A stretch of DNA of 64,000 bases from Ktedonobacterales bacterium (GCA_013815535.1 JACDGC010000001.1:1-64000), one strand, 5' to 3'. Shown: positions 45,981 through 54,496, numbered from the stretch's first letter. Program-made: numbers and translations. The notes: generated by a model from the sequence alone, not told the origin.

Positions 45981-46453
45981 TTAGCCTTCCCATGGACTCG
46001 TCTTATCTTTCCCATAGTGCAGTCGTCCCGCTTGGACATACCACCATAGGGCCCGCACCGCTTGTACTTGGCGCGCCGCCCCTAATGAGCGAACGATGTA
46101 GTGGTCGGCACCCGCGCGAAAGGCCGCGACTTTTTGCTGGACCTGTGCATCGTCGCTCATAAAGCAGAGCGCGATACTGGGGTAGGCTGGCGAATGGATC
46201 AGGTCGTCAACCACTGGCCAGACTGTGCCATCGGGATACCCGGTCGTGTCAAGGGTGACGACCTGGGGATGCCAGTCCCCGAGGGCAGCGCAGCCCTCGG
46301 CGAGCGTGGACGCGACACGCACGAGAAATACTTCCCGAAAGAGCACGGCTTGCCGTTCGCCTTCCGCCAGCGTCGCGACATGGCGAGGAGCCGTGGACGG
46401 TGTTCGGCAGGGCGCAACTGCTCTCGCTGCGGCAATTGGGTTTGGACCGTCAT
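45981..46453 (-). pseudogene. Degenerate receiver-like protein, probable frameshift
   Basis: ATG at 46453 has a good SD (AAAGGAATGCT) and encodes a beta-strand-like RPRLLAMS, then the frame is lost near 46380. The rest of a receiver domain continues in the neighbouring frame: VVTLDTTGYPDG with a candidate phosphoacceptor Asp, AFRAGADHYIV and others. The conserved Lys is absent (HYIVRSL). An alternative GTG at 46487 would keep one frame without the first strand. Either a frameshifted or degenerate response regulator. Confidence 0.5.
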
Positions 46454-46671
46454 AGCATTCCTTTTGGGAGTGGCGCATACTCAGCACCTACGCTCCCCTT
46501 CCGATACTATGCTCCGCGCATGCTGCGCGTGCACGTGATGACGTGGCTCCTGCGGCGAAGGTCCTCGATGCGGCAGGGGTGGTTGATGCCCCTACTGTGG
46601 TGCCAGGAGTTAAAGTACCAGCCTCTCGGCAAGCCCGCAGGCGCACAACCAGCAAATGGTGTCACGGATCA

Positions 46672-47436
46672 TCAGGCTGGGACCCCCAGGATCGCTACGA
46701 CTGCCGCGACGATCTGCTCTGCGACTGCTTCTGGACTCTCCAGCATGCACTCGTGGCCAGCCGCTAGCTCATGGTAGCGCCAACCATGGTCCTGTGCATA
46801 GCGAGCAAAGGGAGCCATCAGTTCGCGCATCACCGCGTTCCCACCCGTGCAGCGCACATAGGTCAAATGCGGATGCATCGGCGGCGGCATCAAGCGCCGT
46901 CCATCCAAAAGTCGCGACGGGAGCAGCGACATGCGAGACGCGACGAACTTCCGATCCGCGTCTGTATCCAATCCCATAAATTCGACTGGCGGTGGTGGCA
47001 CCGGTCGATTGAGGAGTACGTTACGCAGAACTTGGCGATACCAGGGCTTGATCCAGGCCGGGGGGTGTTTGATCGCGATGAGGTGGGCAAAGTCCACCCC
47101 TGGTGTGAAAAATAGGGCATCGAGGAACAACGCGCCACGGATCTGCTGGCCTATGTCATTGAGGACCCCATTGAGGACGGCCCCCGCATATGAGTGCCCA
47201 ATGAGATAGGGCTGCTCCAACCCATTGAGGCGAATGTACTCTTCGATTTGCCGCACATGATCGGATACCCCCAGTTTTGAATAGGGGTGATGACGATACA
47301 CCGTTGCCGTCTCTCCCATCCCTACGAGGGTGGGGGTATGCACCCGAAACCCCTGGGCGATCAGGAGCGGCGTGAGCTTGGCCCAGACCCATGACCCGTG
47401 CCAGCCGCCGTGCACAAGCAAAAGATCTTGTGTCAT
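46672..47436 (-). CDS. Alpha/beta hydrolase
   Basis: A 254-residue enzyme with the fold's landmarks: HGGWHGSWVW oxyanion-hole segment, nucleophile elbow GHSYAG, and catalytic His in ELAAGHECML. The acid lies probably in a middle loop. It resembles plant/bacterial esterase and hydroxynitrile-lyase-like hydrolases. AGAAGGAG precedes the ATG. The start overlaps the previous gene's stop by 4 bp. Confidence 0.85.
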   Translation of the reverse strand: MTQDLLLVHGGWHGSWVWAKLTPLLIAQGFRVHTPTLVGMGETATVYRHHPYSKLGVSDHVRQIEEYIRLNGLEQPYLIGHSYAGAVLNGVLNDIGQQIRGALFLDALFFTPGVDFAHLIAIKHPPAWIKPWYRQVLRNVLLNRPVPPPPVEFMGLDTDADRKFVASRMSLLPSRLLDGRRLMPPPMHPHLTYVRCTGGNAVMRELMAPFARYAQDHGWRYHELAAGHECMLESPEAVAEQIVAAVVAILGVPA

Positions 47437-47786
47437 ACTGGCACTCCTTCTCGCGGCGCAGCAGCAACTCCCGCGCCACCCTCCGTATCATCGCTGGGGA
47501 GAAAAAAGGGCATTCCTACTGCTAAGCACAACTCCACGGTCTGCTTCCCCAAAGCGGTCACCCGAGCATCCGCATCTAACAACCCCTTCTTGGTGAGGAG
47601 ATGGGCCATCTCGGCCTGGTGCATGGTGAGCGGGAAATACGGGAATGCCGTGGGGTCAGCGGGGTTGGCGTCCCCAGCGGCATACGCGATCAACAAGTGG
47701 TCGCGTTCACTCGGGGTCAACTCAGCTTGTATCGCATTGAGGCGCTTCAGCAAGCTAATCTGGTCAACCTCGGCATCTTGCGACAT
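47433..47786 (-). CDS. Hypothetical protein coupled to hydrolase
   Basis: A 117-residue soluble acidic protein starting MSQDAEVDQISLLKRLN, with GGAGG just upstream. The stop overlaps the hydrolase start (ATGA), so translation is coupled. It is rich in helical segments with a central Pro/Tyr-rich part. No family was recognised. Confidence 0.6.
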   Translation of the reverse strand: MSQDAEVDQISLLKRLNAIQAELTPSERDHLLIAYAAGDANPADPTAFPYFPLTMHQAEMAHLLTKKGLLDADARVTALGKQTVELCLAVGMPFFLPSDDTEGGAGVAAAPREGVPV

Positions 47787-48117
47787 ATGGTGCCTCCAAA
47801 ATGAACGGCGAAGGTGTGCTACGATAGCAACGCCTCCCCTGAAGTCAGGTGGGGTAGCATGGCGCGGGGACGGTGAGAGGTTACCGCGCTCTGTTTTCCT
47901 GTGGGGGTCCGCGAATGCAGGCTGGCATGTGTTTCTCCTTCCTACCGTTTGGTTCGTCTCCTCATCGGGGGTGCTGGTGCGCTTGCGAAGCCGCACTCTT
48001 GCAAAGCCGATCGTGTTCATGAATTTCCTGAGGTGTTCTTGGTCGCGTGCGGAGCTGATCGCTGCTACCCTCGGTCAACAGCGTACCTGAGAACATCGCG
48101 CGAAATTGGTGCGAGAT
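47787..48117. other. Gene-poor stretch
   Basis: No supported ORF. It lies upstream of the coupled hydrolase pair on the minus strand and leads to the repeat-like site at 48118. Its promoter could not be placed. Confidence 0.4.
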
Positions 48118-48166
48118 GACCCAATGCTTGGGTCAAGTTTGACCCAAAGATGGGTCCAGTTTTACC
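48118..48166. repeat. Site related to the 97-bp hairpin repeats
   Basis: It contains GACCCAA-TGC-TTGGGTC (48118-48134), the same arms as copy B, plus TTGGGTCAAG/TTTGACCCAA (48128-48147) and GGGTCCAGTTTTACC (48152-48166). The flanks of the 97-bp repeats are absent. It lies upstream of the hydrolase pair on the minus strand. Probably a third, shorter binding or structural site. Confidence 0.6.
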
Positions 48167-48194
48167 GGTGCGTACCTCCTGATTCTGATGGGTG

Positions 48195-48755
48195 TTAGGC
48201 CAATGCCGTCGTCTCATCTCCGTGTTCCTCATACTCCCGGAGGACCCTGCTCCAATACTGCTGGGCTGTGGTCTCTTCGGTGGGTGCGAGAGCGAGCTTG
48301 TTCAGCCAAAAGCAGGCTTTGCCGTACCAGGGAAGATGCCCGATGACGTGTGCCATGTCGCGACAGGCGGTGAAGGCGTGTTGAGCTGCGGCACTGCGGT
48401 CCAAACGGAGCGATACGATCCCAATGAGATGCTGGGTGAGCATCTGCCCTGTGGGAAAAGGGGCGTTGCAATAGCACTCCAGGGCTTGCTGGTAGCGATC
48501 AAGCGCCAGGTGATAGTTGCGCCGATGATCGGCGATCAGCCCTAGGCCTTGCAGGGCACGTCCTTGGTCGGCACTGTCCCCGGCATCGCGGGCGCAGCTG
48601 AGGCTCAGGGTGAAGGCCGCTTCAGCCCCTGCCAAGTCGCGCGCTGCTATGGCACCCAATGCCCGGGTAAAAGCGCAACGGCCCTCCTCTTGGTGAGAGG
48701 AGCGCGTGGGAAGGGGGAGTTGCCTGGGATCATCGTGGGAATCAGGGGTCATCAC
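48195..48755 (-). CDS. TPR-repeat protein
   Basis: A 186-residue helical protein with tetratricopeptide-like units (ALGAIAARDLAGAEAAFTLS, GRALQGLGLIADHRRNYHLA, LDRYQQALECYC). GAGGCGAC precedes the ATG. It may be a scaffold in the nearby signalling set. A short TPR-like gene lies immediately upstream. Confidence 0.65.
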   Translation of the reverse strand: MMTPDSHDDPRQLPLPTRSSHQEEGRCAFTRALGAIAARDLAGAEAAFTLSLSCARDAGDSADQGRALQGLGLIADHRRNYHLALDRYQQALECYCNAPFPTGQMLTQHLIGIVSLRLDRSAAAQHAFTACRDMAHVIGHLPWYGKACFWLNKLALAPTEETTAQQYWSRVLREYEEHGDETTALA

Positions 48756-48780
48756 CGTGTCGCCTCCGGTACGGGAGCAT

Positions 48781-49115
48781 TCATTGGGGGTGATTGAGTA
48801 GGTTCAGACGGCGGCGGGTCGCCGCGACATCCTCTGGCGTTGCTACAAGGTCAGGGCAGCGTGCCACGCTTGGCATGCCTCTTCAGGGTGGTGTAGCGCG
48901 TAGGCAACATCGCCGAGCCAATCGGCGGTCTCAGCTTCCCAATATCCTTTGGCGACCTGGGTTGTCAGTTGCCGTGATGCCATCGAATGAAAGATTTTTT
49001 GCAGCACTTGGGGATCAGAAAGCTGCGCCAGCCTTGGGTGCGGCGCAAAGTGTGTGATCGGTGGCGAATGTTGAGGCGATGGTGGCGCGATGATGATAGG
49101 TTGCGACCAAGTCAT
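48781..49115 (-). pseudogene. Short TPR-like protein, possible frameshift near its end
   Basis: An open frame runs from 49115 to 48843 (90 residues), with AGGAG ahead of the ATG and a C-terminal TPR-like helix (WLGDVAYALHHPEEACQAWH). After the stop, a natural-looking tail (ATPEDVAATRRRLNLLNHPQ) continues in the next frame to a stop at 48781. One missing base in a TT run would join them. The short form may be real. Confidence 0.5.
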
Positions 49116-49130
49116 GGCAGCGCTCCTTCT

Positions 49131-50048
49131 CTACGCAGCGCGTCGCGCCACGGCGCAGGTGAGTTGCACCGCCGTTTTCTTGCCTTGTTGCGAGTCGGCT
49201 TCTGCTTCCACGAGCCAATCTGCCCAACGGGTCGCGGTAATGGGGGAATGGTTCCAGGTGATTCCACTTTGGCTGATCGGGACCGTGACCCGTTTGAGGA
49301 CGGCGAGATAGTCCGTCACCATCAGGGATCCCCCAGGTGTGCCGCGTGGGCGGCCAAAGCGGACCTGACGGGTCATGATGCGTGGGGAACTGAATCCAGA
49401 TGCACTGAAGATGGTGCGGAGATGTGGTCCGGCACCGGGGTAAATGCCGACGCTGTCAGCGAGTTGGGTAAAGATGCGGGTCAAGGTGGTCATGGCCTGG
49501 CTCTCACTTACTACGACCCCAAAATCGCGGACTTCGACAAACCCCCCTGGCCGCGTGACACGAGCGGCTTCACGGAGAAAGGCGGGCCAGTGAGCGCGTG
49601 GGACAAAGGCAGAACAGGCCCGCATCATGACATACGAGAATGCTGCATCCCCAAAAGGGAAGCGATCTAGTGCGTCACCCGCGATGAGGAGACAATTGTC
49701 GGGTCTTTCGCTGGATGTGGTGGCAGCGGGCAATTGTTTATCGAACCCAACGACATTTGCTCCGAAGGGAGCGAGTTCTTTGGCCTGCTGTATGGCCCAA
49801 AACCCGGTGCCACAAGCCACATCGAGCAGTTCGATGGGCTGGGGCAGCACCTGCACTGGCACGGCGCGATCAGAGCCGAACTCGCGCGCGAACATGAAGT
49901 GTTGGAGATTCAGGCGCATCGCCTCGCCCTGGTCGTTGCTGATGAAAAAATAGCGATGATCTTCCGCTGATGTCTGGGTGGGCATCCCCAAACGGCGTGT
50001 AGCGCGTCGGCGCCGTGTGAGCCAGGTGAACATGGTATGTGCATGCAT
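49131..50048 (-). CDS. SAM-dependent methyltransferase
   Basis: A class I Rossmann methyltransferase of about 305 residues. Motif I is LLDVACGTGFWA, followed by VVGFDKQLP and the later EAARVTRPGGFVEVRDFG typical of the family. The substrate is unknown. The start is uncertain: ATG at 50048 (MHAHTMFTWL) lies near no clear SD, while a frame from 50141 is almost leaderless behind the promoter at 50155. Confidence 0.85.
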   Translation of the reverse strand: MHAHTMFTWLTRRRRATRRLGMPTQTSAEDHRYFFISNDQGEAMRLNLQHFMFAREFGSDRAVPVQVLPQPIELLDVACGTGFWAIQQAKELAPFGANVVGFDKQLPAATTSSERPDNCLLIAGDALDRFPFGDAAFSYVMMRACSAFVPRAHWPAFLREAARVTRPGGFVEVRDFGVVVSESQAMTTLTRIFTQLADSVGIYPGAGPHLRTIFSASGFSSPRIMTRQVRFGRPRGTPGGSLMVTDYLAVLKRVTVPISQSGITWNHSPITATRWADWLVEAEADSQQGKKTAVQLTCAVARRAA

Positions 50049-50154
50049 GATGGCAGCTTCGCCGTCGGCGCATGCTCCTGCCTTTCTCTGCTGTGTGCCC
50101 TCCAAGCGATAGCGAAGGGCAATGGTGAGTAAACAGATCATGCCTGCTTACATC

Positions 50155-50183
50155 AGTGTACGAGTCAATGGCAAATTTGTCAA
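50155..50183 (-). promoter_or_regulatory. Sigma70-like promoter for the methyltransferase gene
   Basis: TTGACA (-35) and TACACT (-10) are separated by 17 bp on the minus strand. It precedes the methyltransferase gene by about 100 bp. A half-site GTCAACA/TGTTGAC pair close by may be an operator. Confidence 0.6.
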
Positions 50184-50336
50184 CATCACTTTTATGTCTG
50201 TAGTGTTGACGTATGTAGTTCGTGTAATTGCCGCTCCTTTGCCGTGCGTGATGAGTCAGGATCTTTCTCCTATCGCGTCTTGCCTGTATCGGGGGAAATG
50301 TGGCATGATAGGCCGAGCGAGGGAGATACGAGGGAA

Positions 50337-50939
50337 ATGCCGCATGATGCCAATGAGCGACTACGTCTGACCGAGGCGGCGGCTCTCTATGGCCGCCATC
50401 CCGAAACCCTCCGACGGTGGATTTCCCAAAAGCGTTTGCAGGGGGAATTGGTCGGAGGCATTTGGTATGTACAGCGTCGGGAAGTGGAACAGGTAGCGGG
50501 TCCGACTCTTCGAGCGCATTTCGAGCAACTTCAGCAAGAGATTCGTCGCCTTGAAGGCGATCTGGCGGAAGCCCAAACGACGCTGGCCGCCCAGGCGCAG
50601 CAACTGCAGGTGATTACGCGCTATCTGCGCGAGAGCGGGCTGCCCCTGGCAACCACGACTCCGAGGCGCATACGACGCACACGCCCTCATCCACCCGCTG
50701 CGCTGATGAAAAAGGGGACGGCGTTGCACTGGCTGGAGGAACATGGCATACCACCCGAAACAAGTCGGCACTGGAAATTGCCGAAAGAACCTGATGGAAG
50801 CTTTGAGAAACGGCATATCCTTGAATGGGCCCTCCAACACCTCGATGACATTGGCTTTCGTCGGCGCAAATTGCAACTGATCCGCTGTTATGACCCGCTG
50901 GATGTATGTGTGCAACTCTTACCGCTACCTGAGCCGTGA
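50337..50939 (+). CDS. HTH protein with coiled coil (MerR/excisionase-like)
   Basis: A 200-residue protein. Residues about 8-45 form an excisionase-type HTH (LTEAAALYGRHPETLRRWIS), then a wing (GELVGGIWYVQRREVEQ). A long coiled coil follows (residues about 55-105). The C-terminal 70 residues may hold a second HTH-like unit (HWLEEHGIPPETSRHW). The ATG at 50337 is chosen over upstream codons because it begins the HTH and is preceded by a purine-rich stretch. Probably a transcription or recombination factor. Confidence 0.75.
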   Translation: MPHDANERLRLTEAAALYGRHPETLRRWISQKRLQGELVGGIWYVQRREVEQVAGPTLRAHFEQLQQEIRRLEGDLAEAQTTLAAQAQQLQVITRYLRESGLPLATTTPRRIRRTRPHPPAALMKKGTALHWLEEHGIPPETSRHWKLPKEPDGSFEKRHILEWALQHLDDIGFRRRKLQLIRCYDPLDVCVQLLPLPEP

Positions 50940-50962
50940 TGGGATGACAAGGCCTAACTGCC

Positions 50963-51244
50963 CTACCAGCGTGACGGGCGTGTGCCAAACGCGAAGCGCG
51001 GATCAAGGTCTGAACCACGTTTGGCGGTGATGTGGACATACACCTGCTCTCCGCCGATCACGGCGACGATGAGCGCGACGGTGTGGAGCGTTTCCGCGAG
51101 GGTCGCATCGTCCTCATCGCGGTCTTTGGCGAGGAGATAGCGACCAATATCCTGGGCTAATTGTTGACGGAGCACGGCATCAATGGTGCTGAGATACGCC
51201 GTCCCCTCGCTCATCGATGCCGAACTGGTGAGTGCTTTTGCCAT
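50963..51244 (-). CDS. Hypothetical protein
   Basis: A 93-residue protein starting MAKALTSSASMSEG, with GAGGAGTC upstream. A long amphipathic helix (VLRQQLAQDIGRYLLAKDRD) is followed by a beta part (TVALIVAVIGGEQVYVHIT). No family was recognised. It shares a 322-bp control region with the plus-strand gene at 51567. Confidence 0.6.
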   Translation of the reverse strand: MAKALTSSASMSEGTAYLSTIDAVLRQQLAQDIGRYLLAKDRDEDDATLAETLHTVALIVAVIGGEQVYVHITAKRGSDLDPRFAFGTRPSRW

Positions 51245-51362
51245 TGACTCCTCACTTTTTTGTCGAGGCCTGGCTGCTAGGCGAGCCAGGAAGAGTTCAT
51301 CATGGGATGAAGTTCGGTGATGAGCCAACAGGGAGTCGGCTCATCGACATTGGAACATTAAA

Positions 51363-51384
51363 ACATCGGAACATGTTCCGATGT
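51363..51384. promoter_or_regulatory. 22-bp perfect palindrome, probable operator
   Basis: The half-site ACATCGGAACA meets its exact complement with no gap. The related half-site ACATTGGAACA sits 17 bp upstream, giving a direct repeat as well. A -10-like TATACT at 51401-51406 follows. It is a likely autoregulatory operator of the 80-residue protein at 51567. Confidence 0.65.
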
Positions 51385-51494
51385 AAAAATGCTAACATTT
51401 TATACTGTCATTGTCAAGAGGAGATCATAAGTTGGTGTGGCATTGAGAAAGATGCAGGTGTTTTTCCATCAGCGAACATTTTTAACTGCAAGCA

Positions 51495-51503
51495 TGATAT
51501 ACT
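51495..51503 (+). promoter_or_regulatory. Extended -10 element upstream of 51567
   Basis: TG-A-TATACT is an extended -10. The -35 region is poor. A start of transcription near 51510 would give a short leader before the ATG at 51567. Confidence 0.5.
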
Positions 51504-51566
51504 GTTCCTACAGCACAGCCCGCACACCAGCAGTAAATTTCCTGACAACATAAGGGTGGGGAGATT

Positions 51567-51809
51567 ATGCCATCCAACTCAGATAGCCGCCCGACGCGGA
51601 CGGTTTCATTGGACATCGGACAAGCAAATGGCTTGAAACGGTTAGCGCTTGAACTTTCAGAACAACGTGGTAAGCCTGTCACCGTGCGCGACTTAGTTCG
51701 CGACGCAGTTGCCAGGTTGCTGAAAGAGCATAACATCATCGTTGCCGAGACTTTGACGAAAGATGCGGAGCCCCCCAAAAAGCGGGGACCACGTCCCAAA
51801 AGTGGATAG
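51567..51809 (+). CDS. Small probable DNA-binding regulator (ribbon-helix-helix-like)
   Basis: An 80-residue basic protein. Residues 10-58 (RTVSLDIGQANGLKRLALEL, VRDLVRDAVARLL) fit a beta-strand followed by two helices, as in RHH proteins, and the C-terminus is basic (PPKKRGPRPKSG). GGGGAG precedes the ATG. The palindrome at 51363 is its likely operator. It converges with the UmuC gene. Confidence 0.65.
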   Translation: MPSNSDSRPTRTVSLDIGQANGLKRLALELSEQRGKPVTVRDLVRDAVARLLKEHNIIVAETLTKDAEPPKKRGPRPKSG

Positions 51810-51812
51810 CAG

Positions 51813-53075
51813 CTAACGCACTTGCACGTGCGGGATCTCGGCCCATTGGGTGAGGGCGCGTGGGGAGCGATAATCCCCCTTGCTGGCCCAGGGCCGCGCG
51901 AAGCCCGTGCCGAGGTAGCGTATCGCCTCACGACCGAATCGCTGGCAAATCGCATCCAGGGTCATCATCAATTGTCGCTCGCGTGCCGACGGGAAATGGG
52001 GCGCGAAGAGGGTGCCCTGGGCCGGGTCCTCGGCCACGAACTCCCGCAAAGCGATACCGACTCGATGGAACGGATAGGGGCGATAGATGCGCTCCAGGCC
52101 GCCCAGCGCTGCGGCAAGGATGGTGGGGGTGTACGCTGTCGGGCGGTCGAGGCGAATGGTGATGCTGTTGCTGTACTGTGGCTCGCGTTTGCGAAAGGGA
52201 TTGGTGGCCACATGGACACTGATCAGTCCGGCACAACGGTGCTCGGCGCGCAGTTTCTCACAGGCGCGCGCCGTGTAGAACGACAAGGCTTCGCGCAGCT
52301 GCTCCACCTCGGTGACGGGGCGACCAAAGGCGCGCGACACGAGGATCTCCTGCTTCGTGGCCCTGGCCGTGATCAGGGGGAAAGCAGGCTGACCGCGTAA
52401 TTCGAGCTGAGTCCGGGCCGAAACGACGGAGAGGTGTTGACGAATCCACCAGGTGGGGGCATTCGCAAACGCCTGCGCTGTGGTGATGCCCTGGTGCTTG
52501 AGCCAGCTGCTCTTGCGGGAACCCAGCCCCCAAACATCCTCCACCGACAACGTTGCTAGCAGGTCGTCGATCTCCGTCGGTGTCGTCACGGCATAGACCC
52601 CTGTGGTCTGTTTCGCGCGCTCGATGGCCGCCTTGGCCAGGGTCTTGGTTGGGCCGATACCGAGTGAGGTGCGGATCCCCGTCCAGGTGGCCACGGTCTT
52701 CTTGATGAGCTGGCCGTAAGCGTCGGCGGTGCGGGGGTCGATATGTTCCATTGACATAAATACTTCGTCACAACTATATTCTTCCAGGCTAGGTGTGAAA
52801 TGGGAGCAGGACCAGACGAGGCGACGACTCATCACCTCGTAGGTGGGCCAGCAGCCGCTGCGCGCGATGAGGGTGCCCGCGTTGATGAGGGGAGCCAGCT
52901 CATGGCGCGGCGTCGTCATCTTAATTCCTAATAATTTTGCTTCCTTGCTCCGCGCGATGACATTTCCATCATTGTTTGAGAGGACCACGACCGCTTTGCC
53001 GCGCAAGCGCGCATCGAGTAACTGTTCCGTTCCCGCGAAGAAATTGTCGCCATCTGCCACACCAATAAGACTCAT
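51813..53075 (-). CDS. umuC: UmuC-type Y-family DNA polymerase
   Basis: A 420-residue translesion polymerase. The catalytic Asp lies in VADGDNFFAGTE (residues 7-18) and the second acidic pair in EEYSCDEVFM near 100. The finger/palm pattern GIRTSLGIGPTKTLAKAAIE and the little-finger C-terminus are intact. Its start overlaps the UmuD-like stop by 1 bp (TAATG), so the two are coupled as in umuDC. Expression should be SOS-driven through the box at 53528. Confidence 0.93.
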   Translation of the reverse strand: MSLIGVADGDNFFAGTEQLLDARLRGKAVVVLSNNDGNVIARSKEAKLLGIKMTTPRHELAPLINAGTLIARSGCWPTYEVMSRRLVWSCSHFTPSLEEYSCDEVFMSMEHIDPRTADAYGQLIKKTVATWTGIRTSLGIGPTKTLAKAAIERAKQTTGVYAVTTPTEIDDLLATLSVEDVWGLGSRKSSWLKHQGITTAQAFANAPTWWIRQHLSVVSARTQLELRGQPAFPLITARATKQEILVSRAFGRPVTEVEQLREALSFYTARACEKLRAEHRCAGLISVHVATNPFRKREPQYSNSITIRLDRPTAYTPTILAAALGGLERIYRPYPFHRVGIALREFVAEDPAQGTLFAPHFPSARERQLMMTLDAICQRFGREAIRYLGTGFARPWASKGDYRSPRALTQWAEIPHVQVR

Positions 53076-53509
53076 TATTCAGCCTCCCAAGCTCGGCGCG
53101 GAACGGTATGCAGAATATGCGTCACGACCCCGAACAGGAGCGTGCTATCTTCGAGGGGGATGGGGGTGCTGCCTTCCGTGTCGGCCACCAGGTACCAGCG
53201 CCCATCACGACGTTTGAGCCACCGTACGATGAATTCCTCCGCATCGATGGCGACGACGAGTGTGCCATTGCTGAATGGTTCCACGCGGTCAATGATGAGG
53301 ATGTCCCCCTCCAAAATTTGGACCGTCTCGGTGCTGACACCCGTAGCGCGAAAATAAAAGACGGCATGGGGATGTTTGACCACGAGGTCGTGCAGATTCA
53401 GCTCGCGTTCCTGATGCTCGCTTGGTTGGCTAGTAAAGCCCGTTTTCGGGCGGGACGGGGGGAGCGGATTGTCGGACGCGCCCGCCTGGCCGAGCGGATC
53501 AAGCGGCAT
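53075..53509 (-). CDS. UmuD-like S24 protein with Lys-to-Arg substitution
   Basis: A 144-residue UmuD homologue. The core FYFRATGVSTETVQILEGD carries Ser59 at the place of the UmuD nucleophile. In E. coli UmuD the catalytic Lys lies 37 residues after the Ser; here that position (R96 in EEFIVRWLKRR) is Arg. The cleavage site Cys-Gly is replaced by Thr-Gly (T23-G24). If true, self-cleavage would be lost or changed. GAGGGGG precedes the ATG. UmuC follows directly. Confidence 0.85.
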   Translation of the reverse strand: MPLDPLGQAGASDNPLPPSRPKTGFTSQPSEHQERELNLHDLVVKHPHAVFYFRATGVSTETVQILEGDILIIDRVEPFSNGTLVVAIDAEEFIVRWLKRRDGRWYLVADTEGSTPIPLEDSTLLFGVVTHILHTVPRRAWEAE

Positions 53510-53527
53510 AGCGGTCCCCCTCTTTTA

Positions 53528-53541
53528 CGAATATATGTTCA
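53528..53541 (-). promoter_or_regulatory. LexA/SOS-box-like site before the UmuDC pair
   Basis: On the minus strand the site reads TGAACATATATTCG, close to the Gram-positive SOS box CGAAC-N4-GTTCG. It lies 19 bp upstream of the UmuD-like ATG. No lexA gene is in the window, so host LexA is assumed. Confidence 0.7.
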
Positions 53542-53683
53542 ACCTACCATAACTATAGATCGGAGGAGCAAGGCACTTTGCGTAGGGAGTAAGAAGGGGA
53601 CTTCTGCGCTAGCACAAATGTTCGGTTTATGCCAATTGCTGTAGGACATGAAAGAACGGATGAATAGCCAAAGGAGTTTTCGC

Positions 53684-53947
53684 ATGATACACGATCTCAC
53701 CATTCTCCCACTGCCTAACAACTCCAACGTGTATGCCGCGCTCCGTATGTTCGCTGAAGATGATCCTTGCGCGGGCATCTTCGCACGCGGTGTCTTGCAA
53801 GCGTTTGGGCAGCAAATCCCTGACGACCATCACGCTCGCCTGCGTGCCTTGCTCGCTGTGTGGGATACGGTGCCCCTGGAGCATGCCGTGGTCGTCTACG
53901 ATCCTGCCGTGATAGCTGCGGCGCGCGCTCAAGTGTATTCGCAGTGA
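53684..53947 (+). CDS. Small hypothetical protein
   Basis: An 87-residue protein starting MIHDLTILPLPNNS, with AAAGGAG 8 bases upstream. The body is helical (LRMFAEDDPCAGIFARGVLQ). No family was recognised. Longer starts at 53648 are less supported. It is divergent from the UmuD-like gene and shares its control region, so it could also respond to DNA damage. Confidence 0.55.
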   Translation: MIHDLTILPLPNNSNVYAALRMFAEDDPCAGIFARGVLQAFGQQIPDDHHARLRALLAVWDTVPLEHAVVVYDPAVIAAARAQVYSQ

Positions 53948-54138
53948 CGTGCGTACAGCGGTACCGCAAAATTGACAGAGGGCCAGCCCACTTGTTCAGG
54001 GGAATAGATGGGTTGGCTCCTCACCTACTATTCTTGTAAGCAAGCTCGAATTATGCTATGCTCCCTTGCAGCAACGACCGGCCCAATGGGGCTGTTTGTA
54101 GTTCAATCAAGCAGTGGCATGGCGTGAGGAGCTTTTGC

Positions 54139-54465
54139 GTGCAGGAGCGCAGTAAATTGCAGCGCTGGAACCAGGGAGTCATTCGGCGGAGTCAGCGCTA
54201 TGCGTGGTATGGGCATTTAGGCCTGAGCACCACTCTTGTTATCGTCAGCATCGGCCTGATCTTGCATGCCTTTTTTTCCCAATTCTGGCGTGCGGCTTGC
54301 CGTGCTACGGTCGTGATACTCGTTGTCAGTAGTGCTGCAAGCCTTTTCTGTTATGCACGCTCGCTGCTGTTCCGGCGGCAGATGCTGACCCCGCAGGAGA
54401 TCGCCGCCTTAGTTGAGGCGCGCAACCATGCCGCAGATTCTTCTTTGGAGGAAGACCCCTATTGA
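54139..54465 (+). CDS. Small membrane protein, two helices
   Basis: A 108-residue protein. GTG at 54139 is preferred because GAGGAG lies 7 bases upstream, whereas the ATG at 54058 has no SD. Two hydrophobic helices (TTLVIVSIGLILHAFF and ATVVILVVSSAASLFC) connect a basic N-terminus to an acidic cytoplasmic tail (QEIAALVEARNHAADS). The fold resembles small membrane-anchored effectors, but no family was recognised. Confidence 0.6.
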   Translation: MQERSKLQRWNQGVIRRSQRYAWYGHLGLSTTLVIVSIGLILHAFFSQFWRAACRATVVILVVSSAASLFCYARSLLFRRQMLTPQEIAALVEARNHAADSSLEEDPY

Positions 54466-54496
54466 CACTGCCGGTGCCTATTAGGTTTTCAATTTG

